The notes below the pieces were generated by a model. That model saw nothing but the letters and a program-made list of their open reading frames with translations. It made no database searches and was not told where the DNA came from. Both the position numbers and the translations under genes were made by a program. DNA of 64,000 nt from Microbacterium esteraromaticum (GTDB lineage: Bacteria > Actinomycetota > Actinomycetes > Actinomycetales > Microbacteriaceae). Shown in pieces: positions 35,575 to 44,464 of this stretch (the first letter of the stretch is position 1; each line of letters begins with the position of its first letter). The stretch is from NCBI RefSeq assembly GCF_014084045.1, contig NZ_CP043732.1:1860001-1924000 (forward strand), read 5' to 3'.

Positions 35575-36336
35575 ATGGAGATCACGACCTCGGACCTCGG
35601 CCTCGCCGCACGCGTCCAGCACCTCACCAAGACCTACGGGGCCGGCGCCGCCGGTGTCCGCGCCCTCGACGACGTCAGCGTCGGAATCCGCCGTGGCCAG
35701 TTCACCGCCATCATGGGCCCGTCCGGCTCGGGCAAGTCGACGCTCATGCACATCATGGCCGGCCTCGATGCCCCCACCGAGGGGCGCGCGTGGATCGGCG
35801 ACACCGAGATCACCGGCCTCGGCGACCTCGAGATGACGGTGCTGCGCCGTCGTCGCGTCGGGTTCATCTTCCAGGCATTCAACCTCGTGCCGACCCTCGA
35901 CGCACTGGCCAACATCCTGCTGCCGTTCGAGCTCGACGGGCGTCGCCCGACGGCGATCGAGCGCGCGCGCATCGACTCGCTCGTCGACCGCCTCGGCCTG
36001 GCATCCCGCCTTACCCATCGCCCGCACGAGCTCTCCGGCGGTCAGCAGCAGCGTGTCGCCATCGCCCGTGCGCTCGCCACGGCACCCGACCTCGTCTTCG
36101 CCGACGAGCCGACAGGCAACCTCGACTCCCGCAGCGGACGCGAGGTGCTCGAGCTGCTCGCGAGTGCGAGCCGCGATCACGGCCAGTCGATCGCGATGGT
36201 CACGCACGACGCGATCGCGGCGAGCCACGCTGACCGCGTGCTCTTCCTCGGAGACGGACGCATCACCGCAGACCACCCCAGGCAGAGCGCCGAGCAGATC
36301 GCCGCCCACATGCTCGCCGCCGAGGTCGCGGCATGA
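35575..36336 (+). CDS. MacB/LolD-type ABC transporter ATP-binding protein
   Basis: A 253-residue ATPase of the class that powers FtsX-like permeases. Walker A is GPSGSGKST, the Q-loop [21 protein letters not shown], the signature [15 protein letters not shown], Walker [14 protein letters not shown] and the H-loop MVTHD. ATG 35575 is preferred; TAGCGT (35562-35567) ends seven bases upstream, so this gene probably has its own leaderless promoter beyond the repeats. It overlaps the permease gene by four bases. Confidence 0.94.
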   Translation: MEITTSDLGLAARVQHLTKTYGAGAAGVRALDDVSVGIRRGQFTAIMGPSGSGKSTLMHIMAGLDAPTEGRAWIGDTEITGLGDLEMTVLRRRRVGFIFQAFNLVPTLDALANILLPFELDGRRPTAIERARIDSLVDRLGLASRLTHRPHELSGGQQQRVAIARALATAPDLVFADEPTGNLDSRSGREVLELLASASRDHGQSIAMVTHDAIAASHADRVLFLGDGRITADHPRQSAEQIAAHMLAAEVAA

Positions 36337-37802
36337 GCGCGCCGGCCGCCACGGTGCCGCGTCTCGAACTCAGCAGACCCCGCGTCGCCCGTCTCGGCTG
36401 GCTGCGCGAGCGGGGGATGGGCGCCAGCATCCTCGTCTCCGCCCTCGCCGCCGCGTTCGGCGTGATCCTCGTCGAGGTGACCGTCTACATCGGGGCGATG
36501 CTGCAGGCAGACCCTTTCATCGGCGACAGCGAGATGCTCGCCCTCGTCGTGATGATCCTCTCGGTGCTGCTGGTGGCGGTCGCGATGTATGTCGCGGCCA
36601 TCGTCACCGCGAACACCTTCTCGACGATCATCGCGGGGCGCACCCGTCGCATCGCGCTGCTGCGCCTGATCGGCGCGTCCGCGCGGTCGCAGCGCGCCGA
36701 GGTGACCGGTCAGGGCTTCGTGGTCGGACTGATCGGGGCGGGAATCGGCCTGGTCGCGGGCATCGGCTTCTCGGCTGTCGGGATGCTGATCGGCGACTCC
36801 CTGCTCGAGCGGACTCCAGAGGAGTTCACCCTCGTTCAGCCCGGCGTGGTCTTCCCCGTCGTCGGCGTCGCGCTGACGACGTGGCTCGCCGCGTGGATCG
36901 GCTCGCGACGAGTGCTCACGGTCACCCCGCTGCAGGCTCTGGGCGGATCGGTCGAGCGCACCCACGACGATGAGGCCGGCCGGCGAGGCAAGCACGTCGG
37001 CGCCCTCGTGCTGATCGTGATCGGCATCGCACTGCTCGTCGCCGGCGTCATGCTCGGGCTGATCAGCCCGCTCGGCGTGGTCGTCGCCTTCTTCGGCGGG
37101 CTGTTCTCGTTCACGGGACTCGCCACCGCGTCGCCGCTGTTCATGCCACCGGTGCTGCGTCTGGTCGGCCGCCTCTTCGGCGACGGCGCGACCGCTCGGC
37201 TGGCGGCAGAGAACGCACTGCGGCACCCCGAGCGTTCGAGCCGTATGGCGATCGGCGTCGTGATGGGCGTCGCGCTGGTGACCATGTTCGCCGTCGCGAT
37301 GGAATCGGCGAAGGCCCTGATGATGCGGCAGAGCGAGGGCGAGTTCGTCGACGACTTCTTCGCCCCGATGGATGCATTCGCGAGCATCATGATGGTGCTC
37401 GTGGCCGTCTCGGCGGTCATCGCCGCTGTCGGGCTGGTCAACCTGCTCACCATCGGCGTGGTGCAGCGACGCCGAGAGCTCGGCCTGCTGCGGGCGATCG
37501 GATTGACCTCGTCGCAGGTGCGCCGGATGGTGCTGCTCGAGGCCGTTCACATCACCGTCGCGGCGACGCTGACCGGACTCGTGCTCGGCATCGCGTACGG
37601 CTGGATCGCCGCGCAGTCGCTGCTCGGATCGGTGCCGGTGCTGCCCGACTTCGAGCCGGCCGGACTCGTGTACCCCGCGGTGCCGTGGATCCCCGTCGCC
37701 ATCATCGTCGCCGCCACGGCCGCGCTGACGGTGGTCGCCGCGGTCACACCCACTCGCCTGGCGACGCGGGTGGCGCCGGTCGAGGCGCTCGCCGCCGACT
37801 GA
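36333..37802 (+). CDS. FtsX-like ABC permease
   Basis: A 489-residue membrane protein with two FtsX-like halves: a pair of segments at about 30-100 (ASILVSALAAAFGVILVEVT, LALVVMILSVLLVAVAMYVAA), further segments mid-protein, and the C-terminal FtsX domain (SIMMVLVAVSAVIAAVGLVNLL, RRRELGLLRAIGLTSSQVRRM, EAVHITVAATLTGLVLGIA). Such permeases with a MacB-like ATPase export peptides, antibiotics or act in resistance/sensing of envelope stress. It is coupled to the ATPase and probably controlled by the two-component system upstream. Confidence 0.92.
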   Translation: MSAPAATVPRLELSRPRVARLGWLRERGMGASILVSALAAAFGVILVEVTVYIGAMLQADPFIGDSEMLALVVMILSVLLVAVAMYVAAIVTANTFSTIIAGRTRRIALLRLIGASARSQRAEVTGQGFVVGLIGAGIGLVAGIGFSAVGMLIGDSLLERTPEEFTLVQPGVVFPVVGVALTTWLAAWIGSRRVLTVTPLQALGGSVERTHDDEAGRRGKHVGALVLIVIGIALLVAGVMLGLISPLGVVVAFFGGLFSFTGLATASPLFMPPVLRLVGRLFGDGATARLAAENALRHPERSSRMAIGVVMGVALVTMFAVAMESAKALMMRQSEGEFVDDFFAPMDAFASIMMVLVAVSAVIAAVGLVNLLTIGVVQRRRELGLLRAIGLTSSQVRRMVLLEAVHITVAATLTGLVLGIAYGWIAAQSLLGSVPVLPDFEPAGLVYPAVPWIPVAIIVAATAALTVVAAVTPTRLATRVAPVEALAAD

Positions 37803-37887
37803 CCATCGCGATCCGCTCGGGCTCCGCACGGCGCGTCGTGCGGGGCCCTGCGTCGTCTGAAGGCGTCGCCCGCAATATGCTGGGCGA

Positions 37888-38568
37888 ATGCGCTCGCCGT
37901 TCGACCAGTCCTCGTACCAGGTTCGCTTGGATTGGGGGACGGAGGGCCTCGCGCGGCTCGCCCCCGCCGACATCGTCATCGCGGTCGACGTGCTCCGCTT
38001 CTCATCCACCCTCGCCGATGCCGTCGCCGCGGGGCAGCGGGTCCCGCTCGAGGCTGCGGTGCTGTGGTCGGCGAACGGCGCGGCCGTCGCCGCCGCGGCC
38101 TCTGCTCCCCGCTCTCCGGATGCCCCTCGCTCGACCGTCCTGGTCGGAGGCATCCGCAACGCCGCCGCCGTCGCACGCGCGGTCATGACGCTGCAGGAGC
38201 GCCAGGGCGCTCGGGCGTCGGTGTCGATCGTCGCCGCCGGCGAGCTCGCATCCACGGGTGAGCTGCGATTCGCGGTCGAGGATCAGCTCGGCGCCGGGGC
38301 GATCGTCGCAGCGCTGTGCGATCTCGGCATCGATCACTCCTCGCCGGAGGCGGCGGCCGCCGCCGAGGCGTTCCGCGCGCTGCGACCGGGCCTCAGGCAC
38401 ATGCTCATCGGCAGCGGCTCGGGTCGGGAGCTGGTCGAGGGCGTGGCATCCACCGCCCGCATGGAGGCCGCGGGCGTGCGCCCGGCGACCACGGCCGAGG
38501 CGGCGGAGCTGGATGCCGTCGACGCCGTGCCCGAACTGCGACTGGGCATCTTCGAGCGGTTCGTCTGA
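37888..38568 (+). CDS. 2-Phosphosulfolactate phosphatase-like protein (ComB family)
   Basis: A 226-residue protein matching the ComB fold: IVIAVDVLRFSSTLADAVAAG at the N-terminus, VLVGGIRNAAAVA, the ASVSIVAAGE block and DQLGAGAIVAAL. The named reaction belongs to coenzyme M synthesis, which actinobacteria lack, so the true substrate is another phosphate ester. TATGCT (37876-37881) ends six bases before ATG 37888, again a leaderless-type start. It appears monocistronic. Confidence 0.85.
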   Translation: MRSPFDQSSYQVRLDWGTEGLARLAPADIVIAVDVLRFSSTLADAVAAGQRVPLEAAVLWSANGAAVAAAASAPRSPDAPRSTVLVGGIRNAAAVARAVMTLQERQGARASVSIVAAGELASTGELRFAVEDQLGAGAIVAALCDLGIDHSSPEAAAAAEAFRALRPGLRHMLIGSGSGRELVEGVASTARMEAAGVRPATTAEAAELDAVDAVPELRLGIFERFV

Positions 38569-38699
38569 CTCTCCTCCGTCGGGAATCTCGGACCGTTCGG
38601 TGCGAGCGCGGTGTGTCGGGGGACGCCGCGCCGTGGGCATCCGGCATCGTCTGGTGTTTCCGACCGGGCAGAGCACGAGCGGCGTCGTAGGGTCGGAGC

Positions 38700-39074
38700 A
38701 TGAGGTACCTGCCAGCGGTCGTCGTCGATGCCGTCTTCGTGCTCGTGTTCGCGGTGATCGGCCGCGCCTCGCATGAGGAGGATCCGCTCGGCTTCCTGAT
38801 GACGGCCTGGCCCTTCCTCGTCGCGCTCCTCGTCGGGCACGCGCTCGCCGCGCTGGTGCCCGCCCGTCCGCGGCGTCCCTGGTCGCTGGGATGGGGAGTG
38901 GTCGTCTGGATCGTGACGGTCGGCGGCGGGATGCTGCTGCGCATCGCCTCCGGTGACACCGCCGAGACGCCGTTCATCATCGTGGCCTCGCTCGTGCTGG
39001 CTGCGATGCTGCTCGGCTGGCGGCTGATCGCCCTGCTCGTCCGGCGCTATCGCGCCCCGCGCGTCGCCGACTGA
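38700..39074 (+). CDS. DUF3054 family membrane protein
   Basis: A 124-residue protein with four membrane segments and the family motif GRASHEED after the first segment. The function is unknown. TAGGGT (38688-38693) ends six bases before ATG 38700, with no Shine-Dalgarno sequence, so translation is probably leaderless. It converges with the SprT-like gene. Confidence 0.88.
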   Translation: MRYLPAVVVDAVFVLVFAVIGRASHEEDPLGFLMTAWPFLVALLVGHALAALVPARPRRPWSLGWGVVVWIVTVGGGMLLRIASGDTAETPFIIVASLVLAAMLLGWRLIALLVRRYRAPRVAD

Positions 39075-39112
39075 CGGCCTCGCGGTCGCGTGGAGGCCGC
39101 GACCGGAAGGGC

Positions 39113-39601
39113 TCAGCGGGGGAGCTGCGCAGCGAGCCGGTCGGCCGCGGTGATCTCGCGGCGGTGCCACTCGAACAGGAAGCGGCGGTCGAAGCGCCGC
39201 GAGCATTTGGCGCACGAGGTCTCGCGGGCGGGGCGACGGTGCCTGTAGGCGACGTGCCCCGACGGGCACCGGCCGATCCACGGTGCGAGCTCGGTCGCAG
39301 TCTCGCCGTGGTGCGTGGTGCCGCCGACGTACCCGAGCGAGCGGGCGATGCGCTTCCACGCCGGACCGTGGCCCGCGGCGTGCCCGGCCATCGCGTGAGC
39401 CACCTCGTGCAGCAGAGTCTGGTGGATCTCGTCGTCGTCGAAACGCGCGGCGAGGTAGCGCGACACCGAGATGCGCCGGCGCTGATAGTCGCAGAGACCT
39501 GCACGCCGCTTGGCGTTGTCGAAGTCGAACGACCACGACTCGTCGAGGTGCATGCGGATCAGCGCTTCACCCCAGACGCGGACGCGATTCAGATCGGCCA
39601 T
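39113..39601 (-). CDS. SprT-like zinc metalloprotein
   Basis: A 162-residue SprT/Spartan-like domain protein. The zinc-binding HEVAH motif is at residues 65-69 (LLHEVAHAMAGH), with the third ligand likely in HGPAWKRI, and a C-terminal zinc ribbon (RCPSGH and SCAKC). Related proteins cut DNA-protein crosslinks; the activity here is not proven. TACTCT (39613-39608) ends six bases before ATG 39601. Confidence 0.9.
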   Translation of the reverse strand: MADLNRVRVWGEALIRMHLDESWSFDFDNAKRRAGLCDYQRRRISVSRYLAARFDDDEIHQTLLHEVAHAMAGHAAGHGPAWKRIARSLGYVGGTTHHGETATELAPWIGRCPSGHVAYRHRRPARETSCAKCSRRFDRRFLFEWHRREITAADRLAAQLPR

Positions 39602-39640
39602 GTGATCAGAGTAGGACCACGGGCCGACATCGGCGTCGGC

Positions 39641-40171
39641 TCAGACGAGCACCTCGGCAACCGCGTCGCTGCGACGCTCGGCGGCCTCGATGGCGCGCAG
39701 CGCCTTCTCGAGGTCGGAGTCGTCGGCGCCCGCCGCGCGACGCAGGAAGAGCGAGCGCTTGAAGCTCTCGCGCGCCTGCTCGAAATCGCGGGCCTCGTAC
39801 GCGTTCTTGCCGTGATGCTGGTGGGCGAAGGCGGCTATTCCGGCCCAGCCCTGGCCCTCGGCCTCGTTCGCGCAGGTCGCGAGCTCCTGGGCTGCGGCGG
39901 CGTGCGACCCGCGGTTCTGCAGCACGGTCGCGTGCAGCACGCGGGCACGCAGCAGGTCTTTGCGGGTGCCGGCCATGCGCGCCTGGCGCACCGTCTCGTC
40001 GGCGAGATCCAGCGCCTCATCGAGTCGGTCGAGCACCTTCAGAAGCCACACGCGCTCGAGCAGAACGGGCAGGCTGCGCTGATTCTCGATCTCGGCGAGA
40101 CGCGTCATGCACTCGCGCGGATCCACCAGCTCACGAAGGGTCTCGGGGTCGTAACCCTGGATCAAATTCAC
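39641..40171 (-). CDS. TPR-like hypothetical protein
   Basis: A 176-residue, all-helical soluble protein with tetratricopeptide-like repeats (LPVLLERVWLLKVLDRLDEA, RKDLLRARVLHATVLQNRGS, GIAAFAHQHHGKNAYEARDFEQA). The start is GTG 40171, preceded by GGAGAGGAG; an upstream reading would run into the intergenic hairpin repeats and is not coding. The function is unknown; similar small TPR proteins are widespread in Micrococcales. Confidence 0.8.
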   Translation of the reverse strand: MNLIQGYDPETLRELVDPRECMTRLAEIENQRSLPVLLERVWLLKVLDRLDEALDLADETVRQARMAGTRKDLLRARVLHATVLQNRGSHAAAAQELATCANEAEGQGWAGIAAFAHQHHGKNAYEARDFEQARESFKRSLFLRRAAGADDSDLEKALRAIEAAERRSDAVAEVLV

Positions 40172-40273
40172 GACTGCTGACTCCTCTCCGCGACCGTCGT
40201 CCCAGTCTGCCTCCCCGACCTGGGATCCGTCCGAGGCACGCCCTGCGACTCGGCATCCGACTCGCATACAGAG

Positions 40274-40376
40274 GGGAAACGCCGGTGCGGTGCTGTCGTC
40301 ACCGGCGTTTCCCGTCCGGTTGCGTCGCCTGCAGAGGGGAAACGCCGGTGCGGTGCTGTCGTCACCAGCGTTTCCC
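40274..40376. repeat. Tandem hairpins F1 and F2 (63-bp period)
   Basis: A 45-bp sequence occurs at 40269-40313 and 40332-40376, nearly identical. In each, GGGAAACGCCGGTG (40274, 40337) pairs with CACC(G/A)GCGTTTCCC (40300, 40363) around the same 12-base loop; the first stem is a perfect 14 bp, the second has one mismatch. It lies in the 258-base gap downstream of the spermidine-synthase-like gene and upstream of the TPR-like gene. Confidence 0.88.
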
Positions 40377-40429
40377 ATCCGCGACAGGGCAGCGCAGCCG
40401 CCCCGCGGACGCGCGCTGCGAAGAAGGGC

Positions 40430-41299
40430 TCAGCGCAGGAAGATGCTCGCGTCGGGACGAGGGGATGCCACGGCATCCGCATCGGTGACGATCGCCGCGC
40501 CCTTCGCGAAGTCGGCGACCTCGGCGTCCTGAGCGATCTTCGCCGGGTGCGGGCCCGCGGCCAGCAGCCTCGGCAGCCACTCCGTCGGCAGGGCGGTGCG
40601 GGATGCCGCGAGCACGAGGTTGCCGAACCGGCGGCCCTTCAGCACCTGCGTGTCGGCGAGCAGCGCGACCTCCTCGAACACGCTCATGGCCGTCGCGACC
40701 TGCCGCCGTGCGAAGGCCAGGCCGGGCCCGTCGGCGATGTTCACCAGCAGCACGCCCGTCGGTGCGAGCAGGTCGGAGATCTCGCGGTAGAACTCGATGC
40801 TCGTCAGATGCGCGGGCGTCTGCGCGCCGGAGAAGACGTCCGACACGATCAGGTCGCAGTGCCCGGTCAGGGCCGGAGGGAGCCGCCTGAGCCCATCGCG
40901 GGCATCCCCGATCCGGATGCGGATCGCAGCCGACCGCGGCAGCGGCAGGTGCTCGCGCACGAGCGTCACCAGGGGCCCCTCCAACTCGATCACCTGCTGC
41001 CGCGACCCCGGTCGCGTGGCGGCGATGTAACGGGGGATGGTGAGAGCGCCGGCGCCGAGGTGCACGACGCTGAGCGGGGCGGATGCCGAGGCGCCCAGCT
41101 GATCGATCACCGCGCCCATCCGCACGATGTACTCGAAGTGCAGGTGAGTCGGGTCATCGAGGTCGACATGCGACTGCGGCGTGCCGTCGACGATCAGCTC
41201 GAACCCGCTCGCGAACTCGCTGGGCGCCACCTCTGCGATGCCGCCGTGATCGAGCCGCGCCTGCGGGTTGGAGGTGTCCCGCGCGCGTGCTCGTCCCAT
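40430..41299 (-). CDS. Spermidine synthase-like methyltransferase-fold protein
   Basis: A 289-residue protein of the spermidine synthase family. The nucleotide-binding core is VVHLGAGALTIPRYIA, followed by the acidic residue in QVIELEG, GDARDGLRRLP, and DLIVSDVFSGAQTP (usual active-site DxxD region, here with SDVF). It lacks membrane segments. Polyamine synthesis is not established for such actinobacterial homologues. ATG 41299 has TACCCT (41311-41306) ending six bases upstream. Confidence 0.85.
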   Translation of the reverse strand: MGRARARDTSNPQARLDHGGIAEVAPSEFASGFELIVDGTPQSHVDLDDPTHLHFEYIVRMGAVIDQLGASASAPLSVVHLGAGALTIPRYIAATRPGSRQQVIELEGPLVTLVREHLPLPRSAAIRIRIGDARDGLRRLPPALTGHCDLIVSDVFSGAQTPAHLTSIEFYREISDLLAPTGVLLVNIADGPGLAFARRQVATAMSVFEEVALLADTQVLKGRRFGNLVLAASRTALPTEWLPRLLAAGPHPAKIAQDAEVADFAKGAAIVTDADAVASPRPDASIFLR

Positions 41300-41324
41300 T
41301 CCTCGAGGGTACTGCCCGGCGGCG

Positions 41325-42554
41325 TCAGCGCCGCTTGCCGCCAGAGCAGGTCTCCTGGTTCAGGTCGATGCCGCTGATCTGATCCGACAGCACCACGCCC
41401 TCCGTCGGTGACGCGGACGGGCTGGGAGCCGCGGAGGGAGACTCCGAAGGAGGCTCTGCCTCGCCCTCGGCGACCACACCGCCGTGGTTGCTCGGTCTGC
41501 CGGTGATCTGCATGGACTCGCCGGTGCGGATCGCCTCCCACATCGGCTCGGCTGCGCTCTCGTTGGTCACCACGCGGTCGGCGTCCGCGGGGTCTTCGAG
41601 CGTCGGCAGCTGCAGGAACTTGAACTCGTCGAAGGGCACGTCCTTCAGTGCCAGGGCGAGCTGGGCGAGCCGTACGGGGTTCGCGAGCTCCTTGCTGGGC
41701 TCGACGTTGTCGGCGATGACGTTCGCCAGCCGCAGCACCTTGGGCACGTCGGTGAGCGTCTCGCTGCTGAGGATGGTCTTGGCAAGGCGAGACATGTACT
41801 GCTGCTGGTTCGAGATGCGCGCGAGGTCGCTGCCGTCGCCGATGCCCTTGCGCACCCGGATGAACTGCAGCGCCTCGTAGCCAGACACGGTGCGCGGTCC
41901 CGGATCCCAGTCGATGTCGGTGTGCCGGTCGCGGATGCCCGTGCCGCCGACGCAGATCTCGACGCCGCCGATGGCGTCGGTGATCTCCATCACACCGTCG
42001 AAGCTGAGCTTGGCGGCGAAGCCGATGTCGATGCCGCTCAGCTCGCTGACGGACTTCGCGACGCACGAGAGCCCGGCGCGCTCGAAGACGGTGTTGATCG
42101 CCGCCTTGGACGATCGGGATGCCACGGAGCCGTCCTCGCGGGTGCATTCGGGCACCTCGATCATGAGGTCGCGCGGCAGCGACACGACGCTCACCTTGCG
42201 CGGCTCGGGCGAGACGTGCACGAGCAGGTTCACATCGTTGCGGATGCCGTCCTCTCCGACGCAGCGCGCCCCGAGCTTCTGCTTCGACACCGCGCCGCAT
42301 TCGTCGGTGCCGACGAGCAGGATCGCGAACTCCCCGGGATAGGCGCCGAGCGACGGGGGCGCGACCTCGGGCGCGTCCTCCAGATCGACCGCGCCGTCGC
42401 TCACCCTCAGGGCGAGATCCGCAGCGATGAAGCCCCCGATCCCGAGCGCCGACACGGTCACCACGGCGATGCCGATCCCCAGCATCCGCAGGGCCGATCC
42501 CCATGCCGAGGGCGAGCGGTGCGGGGCATGCCGAGCGACGGTGCTGCGCTTCAT
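41325..42554 (-). CDS. LytR-CpsA-Psr (LCP) family cell wall ligase
   Basis: A 409-residue membrane-anchored protein that should attach a glycopolymer to peptidoglycan outside the cell. One N-terminal segment (GIGIAVVTVSALGIGGFIAADLAL) is followed by the LCP domain: NDVNLLVHVSP, VSLPRDLMIEVP, INTVFERAG, ITDAIGGVEICVGG, and FIRVRKGIGDGSDLARISNQQQYM. In the last block the usual R-x-x-R-Q-Q reads R-I-S-N-Q-Q. A Ser/Pro-rich C-terminal tail follows. ATG 42554 has TAGGGT (42568-42563) ending eight bases upstream. Confidence 0.92.
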   Translation of the reverse strand: MKRSTVARHAPHRSPSAWGSALRMLGIGIAVVTVSALGIGGFIAADLALRVSDGAVDLEDAPEVAPPSLGAYPGEFAILLVGTDECGAVSKQKLGARCVGEDGIRNDVNLLVHVSPEPRKVSVVSLPRDLMIEVPECTREDGSVASRSSKAAINTVFERAGLSCVAKSVSELSGIDIGFAAKLSFDGVMEITDAIGGVEICVGGTGIRDRHTDIDWDPGPRTVSGYEALQFIRVRKGIGDGSDLARISNQQQYMSRLAKTILSSETLTDVPKVLRLANVIADNVEPSKELANPVRLAQLALALKDVPFDEFKFLQLPTLEDPADADRVVTNESAAEPMWEAIRTGESMQITGRPSNHGGVVAEGEAEPPSESPSAAPSPSASPTEGVVLSDQISGIDLNQETCSGGKRR

Positions 42555-42617
42555 GGCATCCGACCCTACAGCGGCCCGCAGGGCGCGACCTGATACCGGA
42601 TCGCAACACGCGAAAGT

Positions 42618-42699
42618 TTGGAGTTCCGCATGGCGGCTGAGTAGCGTCAAGGCATCATGTGCGGATGCGATGAAGCATCCGGCCCATGCGATGAAGCAT
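42618..42699 (+). promoter_or_regulatory. Promoter and 14-bp direct repeats before the peptide ABC operon
   Basis: TTGGAG (42618-42623) and TAGCGT (42642-42647) are 18 bases apart. Downstream, ATGCGATGAAGCAT occurs at 42665-42678 and again at 42686-42699, exactly 21 bp apart, i.e. on the same face of the helix; each copy is itself an ATGC...GCAT inverted repeat. The repeats lie between the predicted transcription start and the ribosome binding site AGAGAGG. Confidence 0.6.
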
Positions 42700-42716
42700 T
42701 CACAGAGAGGCACACC

Positions 42717-44393
42717 ATGCTCCACAGCACCCGCAGGCGAGGCATCGCCCTCGCCGCCGGCACCGCCGTCGCAGCGATGCTGCTGACCGGCTGCGTCGCC
42801 AGCCAGCGCGACGACGACAAGGGCTCCGAGTCGTCCGGCGACGTCGACAGCACCTTCGTCTTCGCCGCGTCGTCCGACCCGCAGGGCCTCGACCCGGCGC
42901 TCGCGCAGGACGGCGAGACGTTCCGCGTCTCGCGCCAGATCTTCGAGGGTCTCGTCGGCACCAAGCCAGGCACCGCAGACCCGGCGCCGCTGCTCGCCGA
43001 GTCGTGGGAGTCGGCAGAGGACGGCCTCAGCCACACCTTCACACTGCAGACCGGTGTGAAGTTCCACGACGGCACCCCGTTCAACGCCGACGCCGTCTGC
43101 TTCAACTTCGAGCGCTGGTTCAACTGGGAGGGCCTGCTGGCCTCCGAGGCGCTCGGCTACTACTACAACAAGCTGTTCCACGGCTATAAGGCCAACGCGG
43201 CCGACGCCGTGTACAAGTCGTGCACGCCCGACGGCGAAGACAAGGTGACCATCGAGCTGAACAAGCCGTTCGCCGGCTTCGTGGCGTCGCTCTCGCTGCC
43301 CGCGTTCAGCATGCAGAGCCCCTCTGCGCTCGAGGAGTTCAAGGCAGACGAGGTCGGCGGCACCGCCGAGGCTCCCGTCCTGTCCGAGTACGCCAAGGGC
43401 CACCCGGTCGGCACCGGTCCGTTCCAGTTCGACGCCTGGGCTCCGGGTGAGGACGTCACCCTGACCGCCTACGACGACTACTGGGGTGAGAAGGGCCAGA
43501 TCGAGGAGATCGTCTTCCGCGTCATCGGCGACCCGACCGCACGCCGTCAGGCGCTCGAGGCCGGCGACATCGACGGCTACGACCTTGTCGGACCAGCCGA
43601 CACCAAGGCGCTCGCCGACAAGGGCTTCAACATGGTCTCGCGCCCGCCGTTCACCGTGCTGTACCTCGCCTTCAACCAGGCGATCCCCGAGCTGCAGGAC
43701 ATCAAGGTCCGCCAGGCGCTCTCGTACGCCGTCGACAAGGACGCGCTGATCAAGCAGGTCCTGCCCGAGGGCACCGAGAAGGCGACGCAGTTCGTGCCGC
43801 CGGTGGTAAACGGCTACAACAAGGACGTCACGACCTACGACTACGACCCCGCCAAGGCGAAGTCGCTGCTCGAGGAGGCCGGTTACACGGCTGACAAGCC
43901 GCTGACCCTGACCTTCAACTACCCGGTCAACGTCTCGCGCCCGTACATGCCGGACCCCGAGCAGATCTTCACCGTGCTGGCGAAGCAGCTGGAAGAGGTC
44001 GGCGTGAAGGTCAACCCGCAGACCGACGCCTGGAGCCCTGACTACCTCGAGAAGATCACCTCGGGCTCCGACCACGGCATCCACCTGCTGGGCTGGACCG
44101 GCGACTACAACGACACCGACAACTTCGTCGGCGTGTTCTTCGGCACGAAGAGCGCGGAGTGGGGCTTCGACAACCCCGAGCTGTTCCAGGCGCTCACCGA
44201 GGCCCGCGGCATCTCGAACATCGAGGAGCAGACCGCCGCCTACGAGAAGATCAACGAGGAAGTCGCCACCTTCATCCCCGGTGTTCCGCTCGCCCACCCG
44301 GCTCCCACGCTCGCGTTCGACGAGCGCGTGAAGAGCTACCCGGCGAGCCCGGTGAACGACGAGGTCTTCAGCGAGATCGTCCTCACCAAGTAA
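42717..44393 (+). CDS. Peptide ABC transporter substrate-binding lipoprotein
   Basis: A 558-residue SBP of the DppA/OppA class. The lipobox LLTGC places the lipidated Cys at residue 26. Family marks include SSDPQGLDPALAQD, RQIFEGLVGTKPG, LQTGVKFHDGTPFNADAVCFNF, HPVGTGPFQFDAW and VRQALSYAVDKDAL. It would capture oligopeptides, dipeptides or a similar solute outside the membrane. ATG 42717 has AGAGAGG upstream. It heads a complete operon with two permeases and a fused ATPase. Confidence 0.95.
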   Translation: MLHSTRRRGIALAAGTAVAAMLLTGCVASQRDDDKGSESSGDVDSTFVFAASSDPQGLDPALAQDGETFRVSRQIFEGLVGTKPGTADPAPLLAESWESAEDGLSHTFTLQTGVKFHDGTPFNADAVCFNFERWFNWEGLLASEALGYYYNKLFHGYKANAADAVYKSCTPDGEDKVTIELNKPFAGFVASLSLPAFSMQSPSALEEFKADEVGGTAEAPVLSEYAKGHPVGTGPFQFDAWAPGEDVTLTAYDDYWGEKGQIEEIVFRVIGDPTARRQALEAGDIDGYDLVGPADTKALADKGFNMVSRPPFTVLYLAFNQAIPELQDIKVRQALSYAVDKDALIKQVLPEGTEKATQFVPPVVNGYNKDVTTYDYDPAKAKSLLEEAGYTADKPLTLTFNYPVNVSRPYMPDPEQIFTVLAKQLEEVGVKVNPQTDAWSPDYLEKITSGSDHGIHLLGWTGDYNDTDNFVGVFFGTKSAEWGFDNPELFQALTEARGISNIEEQTAAYEKINEEVATFIPGVPLAHPAPTLAFDERVKSYPASPVNDEVFSEIVLTK

Positions 44394-44399
44394 GGCACC

Positions 44400-44448
44400 G
44401 CTGCGCCCTTCGTCTCGTCGCCTCGTGCAGCGGGACGAAGGGCGCAGC
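44400..44448 (+). terminator. Intercistronic 15-bp hairpin after the peptide-binding gene
   Basis: GCTGCGCCCTTCGTC (44400-44414) is perfectly inverted at 44434-44448. As in the sugar operon, the hairpin lies exactly between the binding-protein gene and the first permease, where it would stabilise the 5' message or reduce read-through. Confidence 0.75.
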
Positions 44449-44464
44449 CCTGACGGAGAACTTC

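Noticed and set aside
37888..38568. Coenzyme M biosynthesis
   Set aside because: Only the ComB-like fold is present; no other pathway gene is seen, and actinobacteria do not generally make coenzyme M.
40269..40376. CRISPR array
   Set aside because: Only two units, each a hairpin with identical loop, and no cas genes nearby.
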